Positions 35,066-42,290 of a stretch of DNA of 64,000 nt are shown here, piece after piece. The stretch's first letter is position 1, and every line of letters starts with the position of its first letter. This DNA is from Trichococcus alkaliphilus (GTDB lineage Bacteria; Bacillota; Bacilli; Lactobacillales; Aerococcaceae), in the NCBI RefSeq assembly GCF_003008695.1, contig NZ_PXZT01000003.1:127439-191438 (forward strand), in the 5' to 3' direction. Under the pieces are notes generated by a model, which searched no databases, was not told where the DNA came from, and saw only the letters and a list, made by a program, of their open reading frames with translations. The translations under genes and the position numbers were made by a program.

Positions 35066-35314
35066 CTATTTATCTTTCCAGTTCCACCACTTCAGCTTTT
35101 CCGGCTCTGGATGCGGTTCGGTCGCGTAATAGACAGCGCAACGGAAAGTGTACAGCACGCAGGGATCTTGCCGATGCCCAGTAATCCGGTTCAAACGCTC
35201 GTAAAGTTCCTGCGGATCCTTGTCGCGCAGGTCAGCAATCGTATTTATTCCCAACGAGACTAGTGTTGCCGCCATCCTAGGCCCGATACCGGGAATTTGC
35301 TGTAGTTCTTTCAT
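35066..35314 (-). CDS. helix-hairpin-helix protein, Cdd1/pathogenicity-locus family
   Basis: An 82-residue protein. Residues 1-45 form a helix-hairpin-helix motif (LQQIPGIGPRMAATLVSLGI, then IADLRDKDPQELYERL), typical of non-specific DNA binding; the rest (DPCVLYTFRCAVYYA) matches the Cdd1 / pathogenicity-locus family. The molecular role of that family is unknown. It is transcribed toward the heliorhodopsin gene with 52 bp between them, probably on one mRNA. A weak promoter-like TAGGAC-17-TATTAA lies upstream at about 35332-35360. Confidence 0.85.
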   Translation of the reverse strand: MKELQQIPGIGPRMAATLVSLGINTIADLRDKDPQELYERLNRITGHRQDPCVLYTFRCAVYYATEPHPEPEKLKWWNWKDK

Positions 35315-35400
35315 ACCCTCAGTCCTTTGCTAAGTTAATATCCACATTTACCAAAACGTCCTAACCGAGACTTTATCATGTGCATATAGAATCGTTCCGA

Positions 35401-35937
35401 TCAGATTTTTCGGAATGGCACGAGGGAGAAAATGATTCTTCCTTGGATAGCCTGTTCTGAGATGAACGGATCAAGAAAAGAACGACTATCATATGAGTGT
35501 GCCCTGTTGTCCCCCATCAAAAAATACTTGCCTGCCGGAACTCGATATTCCGATCTTTTCCCTTCCGTTGGCTCGCGATAGGGTTCTTCCAGGCTTTTCC
35601 CGTTCACGTAAACGGCGCCATCCCGTTCACAGATAATATGGTCATGCGGAAATCCGATGACCCTTTTTACCAACATATCCTTGAGCTCAGCGGAATAAAA
35701 AACGAGGATGTCGCCTCTTTTGATTTCCATTGCGTCATGGATGCGAAGTGTGACTCCCCAACCCTTTGACCGTAGAGTAGGATACATCGAATCGGACTGC
35801 ACCACAGTAAGGAAAAAAATATGTTTTCGGACGAGTCCGGCGGCGAAAATGGCGGCAATAGTCAGCGAAATATACAGTAAGCTCTGGTCCAGATCAATGC
35901 GGGTGCGCAACATGGCCATGATCGTGCTTATGTGCAT
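35401..35937 (-). CDS. lepB: signal peptidase I
   Basis: A 178-residue type I signal peptidase with one N-terminal membrane anchor (LLYISLTIAAIFAAGLV). Catalytic Ser is in QSDSMYPTL and Lys in MLVKRVIGFPHD; MGDNRAHSYDSR is the conserved box D/E. It removes signal peptides on the outer face of the membrane. The ATG at 35937 follows GAAGGTG and lies inside the end of the upstream DUF6448 gene (44-bp overlap), so the two are coupled. Shorter starts at 35919 and 35913 exist. Confidence 0.92.
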   Translation of the reverse strand: MHISTIMAMLRTRIDLDQSLLYISLTIAAIFAAGLVRKHIFFLTVVQSDSMYPTLRSKGWGVTLRIHDAMEIKRGDILVFYSAELKDMLVKRVIGFPHDHIICERDGAVYVNGKSLEEPYREPTEGKRSEYRVPAGKYFLMGDNRAHSYDSRSFLDPFISEQAIQGRIIFSLVPFRKI

Positions 35938-36484
35938 GGTGTTCACCTTCCACCGTCTTGAAGAAATCGACATAAGCCTCTATGTAAGCTCTCCCAGCTT
36001 CCACGTCATCAACATCAAATTTTTTCAGTGACAAAGCTTTTTCGAATTTCCCTTCCAGTTCATGCATTTCTTCATGGGACAGCAACCCTTCTAATGGAGA
36101 TAAGTTTCCTACTTCTATGCATTTATCGGCTGCTGCAACTTTTTCATCAATGGGGGTTCCCGAAGGCTTTAGCCCTTCATAGAAGGCTCCTTCCCCGGCC
36201 CGATGAATTCTGACAAGATTCTCAAGGAAATATCTATCCGCCAATTCCTTTGCATCCGGCCCGAGTGCCCTGACCTTACTGCTCAAGGCAAAGATTCCCT
36301 TCAGTTCTTCCTCGTGCTCCGGAAGGATCCATTTTAACGCATAATTAACGTTGCAGGTCTCCAGTGCTTGCTTTCCGTCAACAGCTGTAGGTCCATCCAT
36401 AGTATCGCAATGTGCTTTTGCTTTCACAGGTACAAAAAGAACGCCAAAAAATACAACGGCTGCCATTACCAGCATCATTTCCAT
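35894..36484 (-). CDS. DUF6448 family exported protein with His-rich tail
   Basis: A 196-residue protein: signal peptide (MMLVMAAVVFFGVLFVPVKAKA), then a DUF6448 domain beginning AHCDTMDGPTAVDGKQALE and continuing WILPEHEEELKGIF and LVRIHRAGEGAFYEGLKPSG, with a C-terminal tail HHAHKHDHGHVAHPH. The two cysteines, the acidic HCDTMDG opening and the histidine tail suggest metal binding outside the membrane, but no function is established. ATG 36484 follows AAGGAGG. It overlaps the signal peptidase gene by 44 bp. Confidence 0.82.
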   Translation of the reverse strand: MEMMLVMAAVVFFGVLFVPVKAKAHCDTMDGPTAVDGKQALETCNVNYALKWILPEHEEELKGIFALSSKVRALGPDAKELADRYFLENLVRIHRAGEGAFYEGLKPSGTPIDEKVAAADKCIEVGNLSPLEGLLSHEEMHELEGKFEKALSLKKFDVDDVEAGRAYIEAYVDFFKTVEGEHHAHKHDHGHVAHPH

Positions 36485-36580
36485 TTCATTTTCCTCCTTC
36501 TCGCAAATACAACAAAAACGACTGTCACTCTGCTCCAACCTCAGTTTCATCTTCATTATAGGCCAACATTTAGAGTCTGG

Positions 36581-37225
36581 CTAACGGAGCGGTCCATCGG
36601 GATCCCCCATCTTTTCCATTTGGCGATCGTGAAAGGGGCCGAATACAAACACGGCCAGACTCGCACCGATCAATGCCCAAATCATATCCCAAAGGCTGTC
36701 GAAGGCGTCACCCTGCGTCCCCATGACAGCATCAGCGGGCACACCCATAATCTTGACGAGCGCAAATTCGCTCAGCTCATAGGCTGCACTGAAGCCGAGG
36801 CAGGACAGAATGACGATAAGCGTCAGCATATTGCCTTTCTTGACATAACCGCCCCGCAGCAGAAACTCCTTGGCCAAAAAAGCCGGCACGAAGCCTTGGG
36901 CGAAATGCCCCACCCGGTCAAAGTAATTGCGCTCCCAACCGAACTGTTCTTTCCATTGATTGAACAAAGGATTCTGGGAATAGGTAAAGTGCGCGCCGTA
37001 AACCAACAACAAAGCATGCAGAAAAGCCATCACATAGACGAAAGTGCTGAAACGGAACTTCCGGTAAGTCACAACCAACAAGAAAACGAGCAAGAGCGCA
37101 GGCGTCATCTGACCCATCCAAGCAAGCCGATCCAATGGACGTATGGCCGAAATAATGTACGCTACAACGAAAAGTACCAAAAGGATTATATGCAAGGGTT
37201 CTGCCTTTTTGCCATTTCCCGCCAT
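36581..37225 (-). CDS. YjdF/DUF2238-type membrane protein
   Basis: A 214-residue protein with about six membrane helices. Characteristic are FERNYFDR-like WERNYFDRVGHFAQGFVPAF, GFSAAYELSEF and DAFDSLWDMIWALIGAS, matching the YjdF/DUF2238 family, whose function is unknown. AAGGAGG precedes the ATG. Only 15 bp separate it from the photolyase gene upstream, so the two are almost certainly co-transcribed. Confidence 0.85.
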   Translation of the reverse strand: MAGNGKKAEPLHIILLVLFVVAYIISAIRPLDRLAWMGQMTPALLLVFLLVVTYRKFRFSTFVYVMAFLHALLLVYGAHFTYSQNPLFNQWKEQFGWERNYFDRVGHFAQGFVPAFLAKEFLLRGGYVKKGNMLTLIVILSCLGFSAAYELSEFALVKIMGVPADAVMGTQGDAFDSLWDMIWALIGASLAVFVFGPFHDRQMEKMGDPDGPLR

Positions 37226-37240
37226 CCATTCCGCCTCCTT

Positions 37241-38605
37241 CTATTTACGTGACCGTTCCGCAACCTGATCCATATACAGCTGCATGTCAAACTTGCGCTT
37301 CAGACCTTTGTCATTCATAAAACGGACATTCCCGAAGATGGCCCGTTCCCCCCACGGCCGGTCGTGTTTGCCGAAACACCAGCTCACCCCTGCGAACCCA
37401 TTCGGATCACGGCCATCCAACAGATATTTATTGTTCAAATATATGGCTTTGCTATAGGCTTCTTCAGGTGTGCTGCTCCACTCCAGAATTTTCTTGGCCC
37501 AATACATCCGCATGTACCCATGCATTTTCCCGGTCAGATTCATCTCAAGCTGTGCGGCGTTCCAGTAGTCGTCGTGCGTCTTGGCAGCTTCCAATTCTTC
37601 CAAGGAATACAGATATTCACGTTCATCGGCCAAGTGCTTGGCCAGCGTCTTCTTGGCCCAATCCGGCACGGCTACAAAGGAATCGTACTGTTCATTGTAG
37701 TAAACGAAATTGATGGCCAACTCTCTCCTGACGACAAGTTCTTCCAGGAAACTCTGCTGACTTTCGCTGTCCATCCCCATCAGTCTGCGATAAACATAAA
37801 GCGGCGAAATCTGTCCGAAATGGAGATAGGGGCTCAGGTTTGAGGTAAATAACTCACCCGGGCGGTTCTTCCGTTCGCTGTACCCAGCCAATTTATTTTC
37901 GATGAAGTCCTCCAGCCAGCGCTTGGCTTCGCTTGTTCCGCCGATATAATCGGAAACGCGCGGGACACTTCGGTCGATAGCCAACCCCGCCAAGGCCTTT
38001 TCGGTATCCGAAACGTCATACGCTTCGAACGGAAGCTCCGATGCGAGCGATGGGTGCTGGCAGACTGTCTCTTCCAATGGCGCCAAACACTGCGGCAGGA
38101 TTTTTTTCAGTTTTGAACGCAGGGTCGCAGCGGAATACTCCTCTTTGGGAGAAGCCAGTTCGACCGGGACGACGACGTTGCTTTCAATCTGGACGACGGC
38201 GCATCGGGCACCCTCGGCCAAGGCAGTGCGCCATTGACGATCGATTCGGAGATAACCGCGGTCGACCACCAACAAGGCAGCCAATCCGGACATCTCCAAA
38301 GCGCCTTGTTCCGGCGATATTTTCCGGATCAACAGTTGGATGCCGCGCTGCTCCAGTGCGGCCTTCGTTTCCTTCAGCCCTTCCAGCATAAATGCATAGT
38401 GACGCTCATTGGCTTCCGGGAAACCGTCAGTGACCCCGAAGTAGACGACCAGCGATTTCTCGAGCCGGTTGGCCTGACGAATCGCGTATTCCAAGGCATG
38501 GTTGTACTCCGCCCGCTGCGAACTCTGCATCCAGTAGACGACAAATGGTCGCTCCATCACTACGTTCTTATCGTTCAGTTGCTTGTTTCTTTCTTCCATT
38601 ATCAT
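37241..38605 (-). CDS. class II CPD photolyase
   Basis: A 454-residue blue-light DNA repair enzyme with an N-terminal Rossmann domain and a C-terminal helical FAD domain. Class II signatures are LSPYLHFGQISPLYVYRR, SFLEELVVRRELAINF, THDDYWNAAQLEM, TGKMHGYMRMYWAKKILEWS and LDGRDPNGFAGVSW, the last containing the conserved redox tryptophan. It reverses cyclobutane pyrimidine dimers using reduced FAD. The ATG at 38605 follows GGGGGA; a 22-codon extension is possible. It heads a run of minus-strand genes ending in heliorhodopsin. Confidence 0.95.
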   Translation of the reverse strand: MIMEERNKQLNDKNVVMERPFVVYWMQSSQRAEYNHALEYAIRQANRLEKSLVVYFGVTDGFPEANERHYAFMLEGLKETKAALEQRGIQLLIRKISPEQGALEMSGLAALLVVDRGYLRIDRQWRTALAEGARCAVVQIESNVVVPVELASPKEEYSAATLRSKLKKILPQCLAPLEETVCQHPSLASELPFEAYDVSDTEKALAGLAIDRSVPRVSDYIGGTSEAKRWLEDFIENKLAGYSERKNRPGELFTSNLSPYLHFGQISPLYVYRRLMGMDSESQQSFLEELVVRRELAINFVYYNEQYDSFVAVPDWAKKTLAKHLADEREYLYSLEELEAAKTHDDYWNAAQLEMNLTGKMHGYMRMYWAKKILEWSSTPEEAYSKAIYLNNKYLLDGRDPNGFAGVSWCFGKHDRPWGERAIFGNVRFMNDKGLKRKFDMQLYMDQVAERSRK

Positions 38606-38780
38606 CCGTTTTCCCCCGTATATCATTTCGTTTGTTGTCATACTTATTATAGAACATCGCACCCAATCCACCTATTTTTGTGGATCGGGAAGCAACCATA
38701 ATTATCTCTATTTGCATCCCACAGATGGCTTGAAATTCATGTATAATGGAACCTAGAATTTCTCTTCGGTTCAAAAATAC

Positions 38781-38821
38781 AAATATGGCTATCCACCCGA
38801 AAAATTAGTTCCATATTTTTT
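38781..38821 (+). promoter_or_regulatory. terminator-like hairpin in the leader of the pentapeptide gene
   Basis: AAATATGG (38781-38788) pairs with CCATATTT (38811-38818) and is followed by a T-run, 35 bases before the gene start. A TATAAT box lies at about 38742. It could be an attenuator, though the stem is short and A+T-rich. Confidence 0.4.
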
Positions 38822-38856
38822 GCACCTTGATCAATGCGAAAGGAATGGTTGTAAAA

Positions 38857-39708
38857 ATGGATAAAGAAACAGCCAAAAATATCAGAAAAAGTTTAGCTGC
38901 AGATTGTTCGCAGTGCTTTGGACTTTGCTGCACAGCGCTCAACCTTATAGCGTCGAGCGATTTTGCAATCAACAAACCGGCAGGCAGTCCTTGCGTCAAT
39001 TTGCAATCCGATTATGGGTGTAAAATTCACGCTAACTTACGGAAGAAAGGTTTTAAGGGTTGTACAGTATTTGACTGTTTGGGAGCTGGACAAGTTGTCT
39101 CACAAATTACTTTTAAAGGTCAAAGCTGGCGGGATGACCCTGAAATTGGAGCCAGAATGTTCCAAACGTTTCCGATTATAGAACAAATCCATGAAATGAT
39201 TGCCTACACGGCAGAAGCCTTGTCTTATGAATTACCCCAGGCTTTGTCCGAGAAATTGAACGTGCAGTTAAAAGAGTTGCAGAACCTAATAAAACGCAAT
39301 GCTGATCAACTGTTGTCTTTGGATATAGTGATGTACAGGTTTCCCTTAAATGAGTTGCTTTCGGAAACCAGTAAGTATATTCGGGAAAGCCTAACTTCAA
39401 CCCTATCCAACACTAAAAAAGCCAAGGATTACAATCATGAAAGAGCCGACTGGATCGGCAAAAATTTAAGCGGGCAAGATCTGAAGGCTGTCAATTTGAG
39501 AGGAGCGTATCTGATTGCTGCCGATATGAGGAATGCGGATCTAAGAGTGGTTGATTTTATCGGGGCTGATTTGCGAGATGCTGATTTAAGTGGAGCAAAC
39601 TTATCCACGAGTATATTTTTGACCCAAATGCAAATTAATTCGGCCAAAGGTGATGAAAAGACATTGCTGCCATTTTATATCCAAAGGCCCTCTCATTGGA
39701 CGGCCTGA
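38857..39708 (+). CDS. cysteine-rich pentapeptide-repeat protein
   Basis: A 283-residue soluble protein. The first 75 residues hold a cysteine cluster (CSQCFGLCC, CVNLQSDYGC, then GCTVFDCLGAGQ) that probably binds zinc or an Fe-S cluster. A helical middle follows. Residues 205-260 are pentapeptide repeats (LSGQDLKAVNLRGAYLIAAD, ADLRVVDFIGADLRDADLSG), which form a right-handed quadrilateral beta-helix. DNA-mimic activity is known for Qnr-type relatives, but this architecture is different and its role is unknown. AAAGGA precedes the ATG. Confidence 0.82.
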   Translation: MDKETAKNIRKSLAADCSQCFGLCCTALNLIASSDFAINKPAGSPCVNLQSDYGCKIHANLRKKGFKGCTVFDCLGAGQVVSQITFKGQSWRDDPEIGARMFQTFPIIEQIHEMIAYTAEALSYELPQALSEKLNVQLKELQNLIKRNADQLLSLDIVMYRFPLNELLSETSKYIRESLTSTLSNTKKAKDYNHERADWIGKNLSGQDLKAVNLRGAYLIAADMRNADLRVVDFIGADLRDADLSGANLSTSIFLTQMQINSAKGDEKTLLPFYIQRPSHWTA

Positions 39709-39757
39709 TTTGTTGATAATTTGTGTATTGCACCAGTTACTTTCCTTTTGGTTAAAG

Positions 39758-39792
39758 CAAAAAGCTGACTCCAGGCGGAGTCAGCTTTTTTA
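39758..39792. terminator. bidirectional terminator between pentapeptide and HIT genes
   Basis: Perfect AAAAGCTGACTCC/GGAGTCAGCTTTT stem with a four-base loop and a T-run on both sides. Confidence 0.9.
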
Positions 39793-39797
39793 GTACA

Positions 39798-39862
39798 GAA
39801 TCATCACGCTCTCTTAAAAGGGATTCATCACGCTCTCTAAACGCGAATCATCACGCTCTCTA
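39798..39862 (-). repeat. three tandem 17-base repeats beginning at the HIT stop codon
   Basis: On the minus strand AGAGAGCGTGATGAWTC occurs three times (39861-39845, 39838-39822, 39814-39798), with 24- and 23-base periods. The first copy starts inside the TAG stop of the HIT gene. A diverged copy follows the argS stop at 6330-6363. Confidence 0.8.
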
Positions 39863-40282
39863 CATGTTTGCGCGGATTTGTTCAGCCAATGCTTCGTACG
39901 CATCGTCCGTCAGGGTCACGCGGCCTGGGTTCATGTCGAATGTCGAGCCCCATTCGAAGGCATCGTCTTTGTATTTTGGCACCAAGTGGAAGTGCAGGTG
40001 TTTACCGGTATCGCCGTAAGCACCGTAATTCACTTTTTCAGGGCTGAAGGCTTTATGCAACGCGTTCGCAACTGTTGCGATGTCGGCGAAGTAGCCGTTG
40101 CGCTCTTCATCCGTGATGTTCACCAATTCGCTGACGTGGTCTTTGTAGGCAACGATCACACGACCTTTGTGGCTTTGTTCTTTAAAAACGTAGACTTTGC
40201 TGTAAGGCAATTCACAGCAAGGGTAACCGAATGCCAACACCATTTCGCCTTCCATGCAATAGGCGCAATTTTCATCTTTCAT
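39860..40282 (-). CDS. HIT family protein
   Basis: A 140-residue histidine-triad protein. The catalytic motif is HLHFHLVPK (H-x-H-x-H), and the N-terminus carries a CAYCMEGE...CCELPYSK zinc-type cysteine set seen in Hint/Fhit-like proteins. Members hydrolyse nucleoside phosphoramidates or dinucleoside polyphosphates. GGAGG precedes the ATG at 40282; a 12-codon extension is unsupported. Its stop codon is embedded in a tandem repeat array. Confidence 0.93.
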   Translation of the reverse strand: MKDENCAYCMEGEMVLAFGYPCCELPYSKVYVFKEQSHKGRVIVAYKDHVSELVNITDEERNGYFADIATVANALHKAFSPEKVNYGAYGDTGKHLHFHLVPKYKDDAFEWGSTFDMNPGRVTLTDDAYEALAEQIRANM

Positions 40283-40397
40283 AAACACAGACCTCCTAGA
40301 AATATACTTCCGGTCCATTATATCACTTTTAAGCGCCTACATTTTGTCCATAATCCAACAGTATTGCGGACAAAATGTGAACAAACTGGATCCGTAT

Positions 40398-41201
40398 TCA
40401 ATCCAAGTGGTGCTTCTTTTCCACATACCCGACCATGGCCCAAGCTGTCAGATGCACCAGAATCAGAAATGGGGTCCCCGGAAAGAACAGCAGCACCGCA
40501 TAGCTGGCGGTGTTATTCAGCGCATGCATGGCCACCACGGTAGGGATTGACTCGGTCTTCTCAAACACAAAATTGGTCAGATAGTTCATCGCAACGATAC
40601 CAGCAGTGAATCCAGCCAAAGACGGCAGCAGCACGACCATACCTTGGCCTGCATACATCAAAATTAAGAGTGGATAATGCCAAACCGCCCAGATGATTCC
40701 ACCCTTCCAGGTAGCCTCCCAGAAGCTTTTTTCCCGTTTCCGCAAATAGGGATAAAGAAAGCCGCGCCAGCCAAATTCCTCCGTCCCACTCGTCAACAGG
40801 TTCGACAGAAAATACAGCCCGATTGCGCTTGCCGCGCTGTCAAAAGCCATCTTTCCTTCCGCCACCTTGCTGAACAAAAAGCTCATGATCAATGTCGGAA
40901 TCACAATCACTAGCGGAATCAGAAATGCATAGGTGGCGAAAGACCGCGCCTTCAAAGAAAAAAAGTCTTTAAACGGTTTCCCCGCAATCAAACTTCCCAA
41001 AATCGGCCCAAACACACCCAGAGCAAACAACAACTGCGGAAAAGCGGATTGCTCTTTTCCGAGTGCTCCGACCACTTCAAATAGCGTGACATCTGTGTCC
41101 AAAGCATAACCGTTCAGCTGGATGAGTAAGGCTCCTCCGATCCAACAAGCCCATGTCCAGCCGAAGGATACCAGCAGATATAGCCAGACATTTCGTTTCA
41201 T
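40398..41201 (-). CDS. CPBP family intramembrane metalloprotease
   Basis: A 267-residue membrane protein with about seven helices in the CAAX-protease/bacteriocin-processing (CPBP, Abi) family. Motif 1 is EEFGWRGFLYPYLRK, motif 2 the histidine in IIWAVWHYPLLI, and ALNNTASY supplies the later conserved region. These act in peptide processing or bacteriocin immunity; no bacteriocin gene is next to it. GGAGGTG precedes the ATG. An inverted repeat lies just upstream. Two further family members are at 41566 and 46536. Confidence 0.9.
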   Translation of the reverse strand: MKRNVWLYLLVSFGWTWACWIGGALLIQLNGYALDTDVTLFEVVGALGKEQSAFPQLLFALGVFGPILGSLIAGKPFKDFFSLKARSFATYAFLIPLVIVIPTLIMSFLFSKVAEGKMAFDSAASAIGLYFLSNLLTSGTEEFGWRGFLYPYLRKREKSFWEATWKGGIIWAVWHYPLLILMYAGQGMVVLLPSLAGFTAGIVAMNYLTNFVFEKTESIPTVVAMHALNNTASYAVLLFFPGTPFLILVHLTAWAMVGYVEKKHHLD

Positions 41202-41238
41202 CTCTTCACCTCCAAACGATGAGTTACTGGCTGTAATT

Positions 41239-41261
41239 AGTGTTGACTTGCTGTCAACACT
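41239..41261. repeat. inverted repeat upstream of the CPBP gene
   Basis: AGTGTTGAC-TTGCT-GTCAACACT, perfect 9-bp arms. It lies 37 bases before the CPBP start codon and 3 bases after the ZIP-like gene's stop. It has no U-run, so it is more likely an operator than a terminator. Confidence 0.6.
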
Positions 41262-41264
41262 GAA

Positions 41265-41528
41265 CTAGCTTTCACTAAACATAATGAACAGCGCTAGCGC
41301 GACACCGCAAAGGAAAGCCAAGTAAGCGTGCTCCTTGTCGTGTTCCTCCGGAAAGGCCCTGATCAACGGGGAGGTGATCAGGACGCCTGCCGCAAAGCAC
41401 ATGAAATACTCGATGTTCTGGTCGACCCACTGCTTATTTTTGTAGATGACCCAAATCCCGATGCTGTTCACGACCATGGCACTTAGGGCAAATAACGCAA
41501 CGAAAGAGAAAGTGCTGCCTGTAAACAT
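41265..41528 (-). CDS. short ZIP-like membrane protein, possibly a truncated transporter
   Basis: An 87-residue protein with three membrane helices. The segment WVDQNIEYFMCFAAGVLITSPLIRAFPEEH strongly resembles helices 2-3 of ZIP-family metal transporters (GVLLxxxxxHLxPEA), but the protein then stops after one more helix instead of continuing for about 150 residues with the HN..E metal motifs. Either it is a remnant or a small family in its own right. ATG 41528 follows GGAGGG. Codirectional with, and downstream of, a CPBP protease gene. Confidence 0.6.
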   Translation of the reverse strand: MFTGSTFSFVALFALSAMVVNSIGIWVIYKNKQWVDQNIEYFMCFAAGVLITSPLIRAFPEEHDKEHAYLAFLCGVALALFIMFSES

Positions 41529-41565
41529 TGCCATCCCTCCAATCAAACTTCAGGTATTCCCAACG

Positions 41566-42222
41566 TCACCAGAGTCCGTATAACGGACCGGTGAAGAAGA
41601 AAGTTACGATTCCGATTGTGTTCATGAAGCCATGCGCTAAGACAGCAGCCCATAGATTATCGTATTTATACCTGACAAAGCTGTAGAAAAGGGCATCGAG
41701 GCATGTGGTGACAACGCCAACGACGCCTTGTTCCGTATGCGCAAACCCGAACAGCAAGGAAGAAGCAACGATGGCAAAAGCAATCCCTGTTTTTCTCTCC
41801 GAAAACAAACTGATGATTCTGTTTTGCATAAACCCCCGATAGGCCAGCTCTTCTCCGACTGCAGCCAAGGTCCAACTTACCGCCAGCAAAAACAGCAATT
41901 CGCCGACATTCCCCTGCAGATCGGCAAATGTACTGACATCGCGGGTCGTTCCGGACAGTCGGTTCAATATTGGCAGAATGAGTCCAAAATTCACGATTGT
42001 CCAACCGATTGCCAATGCAAAGACACCCAACGCCATTTTCAAAAAGCGTTTTGGCTTCTTGAACCCAATCGCTGAGAATTTCTCCTTTTGCAGCAGCAGG
42101 AAAACGAAGCCGATTGCTGATACAACAACAGTCGGCAAGAGGATATCGAAGAGTACCGCATAAGCCATCAGCGCCAATTCAACAATTGACAGCACAGTCA
42201 ATCGGTTCCGGTTTTCCATCAT
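41566..42222 (-). CDS. CPBP family intramembrane metalloprotease
   Basis: A 218-residue membrane protein with about seven helices. Motif 1 appears as GEELAYRGFMQNRI, motif 2 as FGFAHTEQG and motif 3 as AHGFMNTIGI, so the EExxxR and two histidine motifs of the CPBP/Abi family are complete. The substrate is unknown. GAAGGGACG precedes the ATG; the second Met is an alternative. Codirectional with the neighbouring CPBP and ZIP-like genes. Confidence 0.88.
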   Translation of the reverse strand: MMENRNRLTVLSIVELALMAYAVLFDILLPTVVVSAIGFVFLLLQKEKFSAIGFKKPKRFLKMALGVFALAIGWTIVNFGLILPILNRLSGTTRDVSTFADLQGNVGELLFLLAVSWTLAAVGEELAYRGFMQNRIISLFSERKTGIAFAIVASSLLFGFAHTEQGVVGVVTTCLDALFYSFVRYKYDNLWAAVLAHGFMNTIGIVTFFFTGPLYGLW

Positions 42223-42290
42223 GCAAACGTCCCTTCTGTAAGCCTTTGGTTCTTCGACTATTCTGTCTCAACTTTCTAAAATCGTCAGCT

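Noticed and set aside
38744-38806. 20-codon leader-peptide frame (ATG overlapping the TATAAT box) before the pentapeptide gene
   Set aside because: The ATG lies inside the -10 box, so it would not be in the transcript from that promoter; no ribosome binding site.
39798-39862. Possible CRISPR-like array
   Set aside because: Only three 17-base repeats with 6-7-base spacing, no cas genes; spacers too short for CRISPR.
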